A stretch of 64,000 bases of DNA from Erythroxylum novogranatense (taxonomy: Eukaryota; Streptophyta; Magnoliopsida; Malpighiales; Erythroxylaceae): contig CM057224.1 of assembly GCA_029891385.1 (NCBI GenBank), positions 2,232,001 to 2,296,000 on the forward strand, in the 5' to 3' direction. The notes under the pieces were generated by a model. It saw only the letters and a program-made list of their open reading frames with translations, did no database searches and was not told the DNA's origin. The position numbers and the translations under genes are program-made. This document shows, piece after piece, positions 62,501 to 64,000 of this stretch; the stretch's first letter is position 1, and the number at the start of each line of letters is the position of its first letter.

Positions 62501-64000
62501 TGTGATGTCACAATCAAAGTTGGCATACATTTCTGTCATAAATTTTTTCTGTCGACAAAAGTCTATGAGAGCCCCTATTGCAACCTCCTGCTGTTGGTAT
62601 GAAGCACAATATCTGCTCTGTGCTAGCCTCAAAATCACATAGGAGAAGAAAGCCTCCAGCTGTAGTTTGAGCTCAGTGCGCAGATGGTGATACAAGTTGA
62701 GAACAACACTACATACCATTGAAAGAATAACCGGGCTTCTGGACATGCCAAATTGCATAAGATTACGAAATAATTCATCCTGAACTAGACTCAACAATCG
62801 AGGATGATTTTTTATAGATTTCCCACCCAGTTCAACAGCAGAATTAATTAAGTTCAGGGCAAAGAGTGGAAGATCTTCATCAAATGCTACACTATCTGAT
62901 CTTGGATCCATTGACACATACTCAACCACATTTAATAATGAACACAGGAAGTGAAATACCTCCACCATGCATGGGCCTCCATATGGCTCCAAGAACTGCA
63001 AATCATAAGCAAGACTGCCCTTTCCACTGCCAGCTGAAATTGTGTTGTTTTCCATAAGATTGGCTACCTGGTCTGTGGAATCAGTAGAACCTAAACTCAC
63101 GGAGGAATCTCTTCCCACAAATTCAGAACAGCCAGTCCTACTCTCCAGTTGCTTACTCTTGGTAGTGTAATGATTATCCGGGCCACCATTCTGTAAGTGA
63201 AATAGGTCCCAGAAATTATTAAAAAAGGAAAGTTTTGAATAATCTCAGTTTGAAAACTACATATCCCACAACAAAATTTTCGAAATAGATCAAAATATTC
63301 CACCCACCTCCAGAAAACTGGTTTGATAGATCAACCTTATGCCAGTACAAAGAACAGAATATAGTAAAACATCATGACATTAACTTGCACAATTTCCTCC
63401 AGTTATTAGTATGTTTCAAGAAGTCAGACAAGTAATTCATTTGCCTTGAAATGTGTCACATATTGGATCAGATAGCATCACTATTGATTTATCAAACATT
63501 ACCGTGCAAGCGCCAGTCCAAAAGAAGAGAACATACTGTAACTATGAAGAAAAATGAGGCAGGCAAGTTTACCTTCCGCTTAACTATTTTAGATCCATTA
63601 ACCACAGAGCATTCTGGGTCATGAACATCTGGAAGATGTGAAAAAATGCAGGTAATTAGTTCATGCATTGTATGTCGGGCTATATGCTGCAGCAATTCTC
63701 CTTTAGCTTGATGAACTATGCGGAAACAAGTGTTCACTATTGTGCATACATGCTGATTACTCAATGTGACCGATGCTTTACTTTTCATACAAGCAAGAAG
63801 AATCTGAAGTATCTTTAAAAGTATCGCTTCTTCTGAATAAGGATCTGTGACCTCAAATTGGCAACTAGTTATTGTAGCAACTACAAAGTTCATAGCATCT
63901 TCAACTTTTACAGTTTTCTCGTTAATCACATCAAGAGTTAAAATCTTATAAACAGATGACAGAGCTACTCCTGTGATTGGAGCACCAATTTCATCTGATC
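59588..64000 (-). CDS. GN: GNOM-type ARF-GEF, 3' part (N-terminus outside window)
   Basis: A large guanine-nucleotide exchange factor for ARF GTPases, acting in endosomal recycling and Golgi traffic; GNOM sets PIN auxin-carrier polarity. Visible exons on the minus strand: 64000-63573 (cut by the window edge) and 63190-59588, giving 1,342 residues; about 100 are missing at the start. The DCB region has SSVYKIL and SNQHVCTIVNTCFRIVHQA, the HUS box reads NFDCD, and the Sec7 domain has FRLPGESQ with the catalytic Glu, then YSLIMLNTDQHN and INGGNDLPREF. HDS regions follow (AISVVFDHAETEDVYQTC, RNMEGTLITAVKL). Met in IMLNTD is the brefeldin-sensitive state at GNOM position 696 (counted from memory). 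The 63191-63572 intron is GT-AG. GNOM is favoured over GNL1 by this Met and overall similarity. Confidence 0.92.

Noticed and set aside
1..64000. CRISPR arrays, rRNA, tRNA or plastid DNA
   Set aside because: No regular spacer array, rRNA-like block or clear tRNA cloverleaf was seen; a tRNA scan was not possible, so a missed tRNA cannot be excluded.

Overview
This window is nuclear DNA of a eudicot plant. The genes are split by short GT-AG introns, the flanks are AT-rich, and the space between genes is packed with plant transposon classes: an L1-type LINE, a Mutator-like element with long terminal inverted repeats, MITEs, a TRIM-like element and LTR retrotransposons. The species cannot be named from the sequence. 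No rRNA, tRNA or CRISPR array was recognised. Exon borders below were worked out by hand from reading frame, splice dinucleotides and family resemblance.

Layout, left to right: an alpha-expansin (+, 1249-2085); the 3' third of a GH1 beta-glucosidase pseudogene (-, 2220-2831), cut by a 6.4 kb LINE (-, 2838-9251); an AT-rich stretch with SINE, hAT-MITE and TRIM relics; a QUA2-like pectin-type methyltransferase (+, 13229-16807); a PHO1-family SPX-EXS phosphate exporter (+, 18862-23021); a broken GCK-domain gene (+, 25082-25485); an O-fucosyltransferase-family gene (-, 26011-29165); about 13 kb of repeats with a decayed MULE (33925-42515) carrying its own MITE; a p24-delta cargo receptor (+, 42971-44728); an ankyrin-repeat protein kinase of the VIK type (-, 46139-49881); a nested, decayed LTR retrotransposon (about 50190-59123); and the 3' part of a GNOM-type ARF-GEF (-, 59588-64000, running off the window).

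The host genes are not an operon. Several work in the secretory pathway and cell wall: GNOM and p24 in ER-Golgi-endosome traffic, the methyltransferase and O-FucT-family protein in the Golgi, expansin in the wall. From memory, QUL, PHO1;H, GCK, O-FucT, p24, VIK and GNOM homologues also lie close together on Arabidopsis chromosome 1 (around At1g13860-At1g14060), so this looks like an old conserved block that has been inflated by transposons here.

I found no clearly new biological system. The most checkable oddities are a GA-for-GT splice donor and a possible alternative last exon in the methyltransferase gene, two consecutive GC-AG introns in the PHO1 gene, chained upstream ORFs before the O-FucT gene, a MITE whose removal restores the MULE reading frame, and a LINE insertion whose target duplication copies a splice acceptor.
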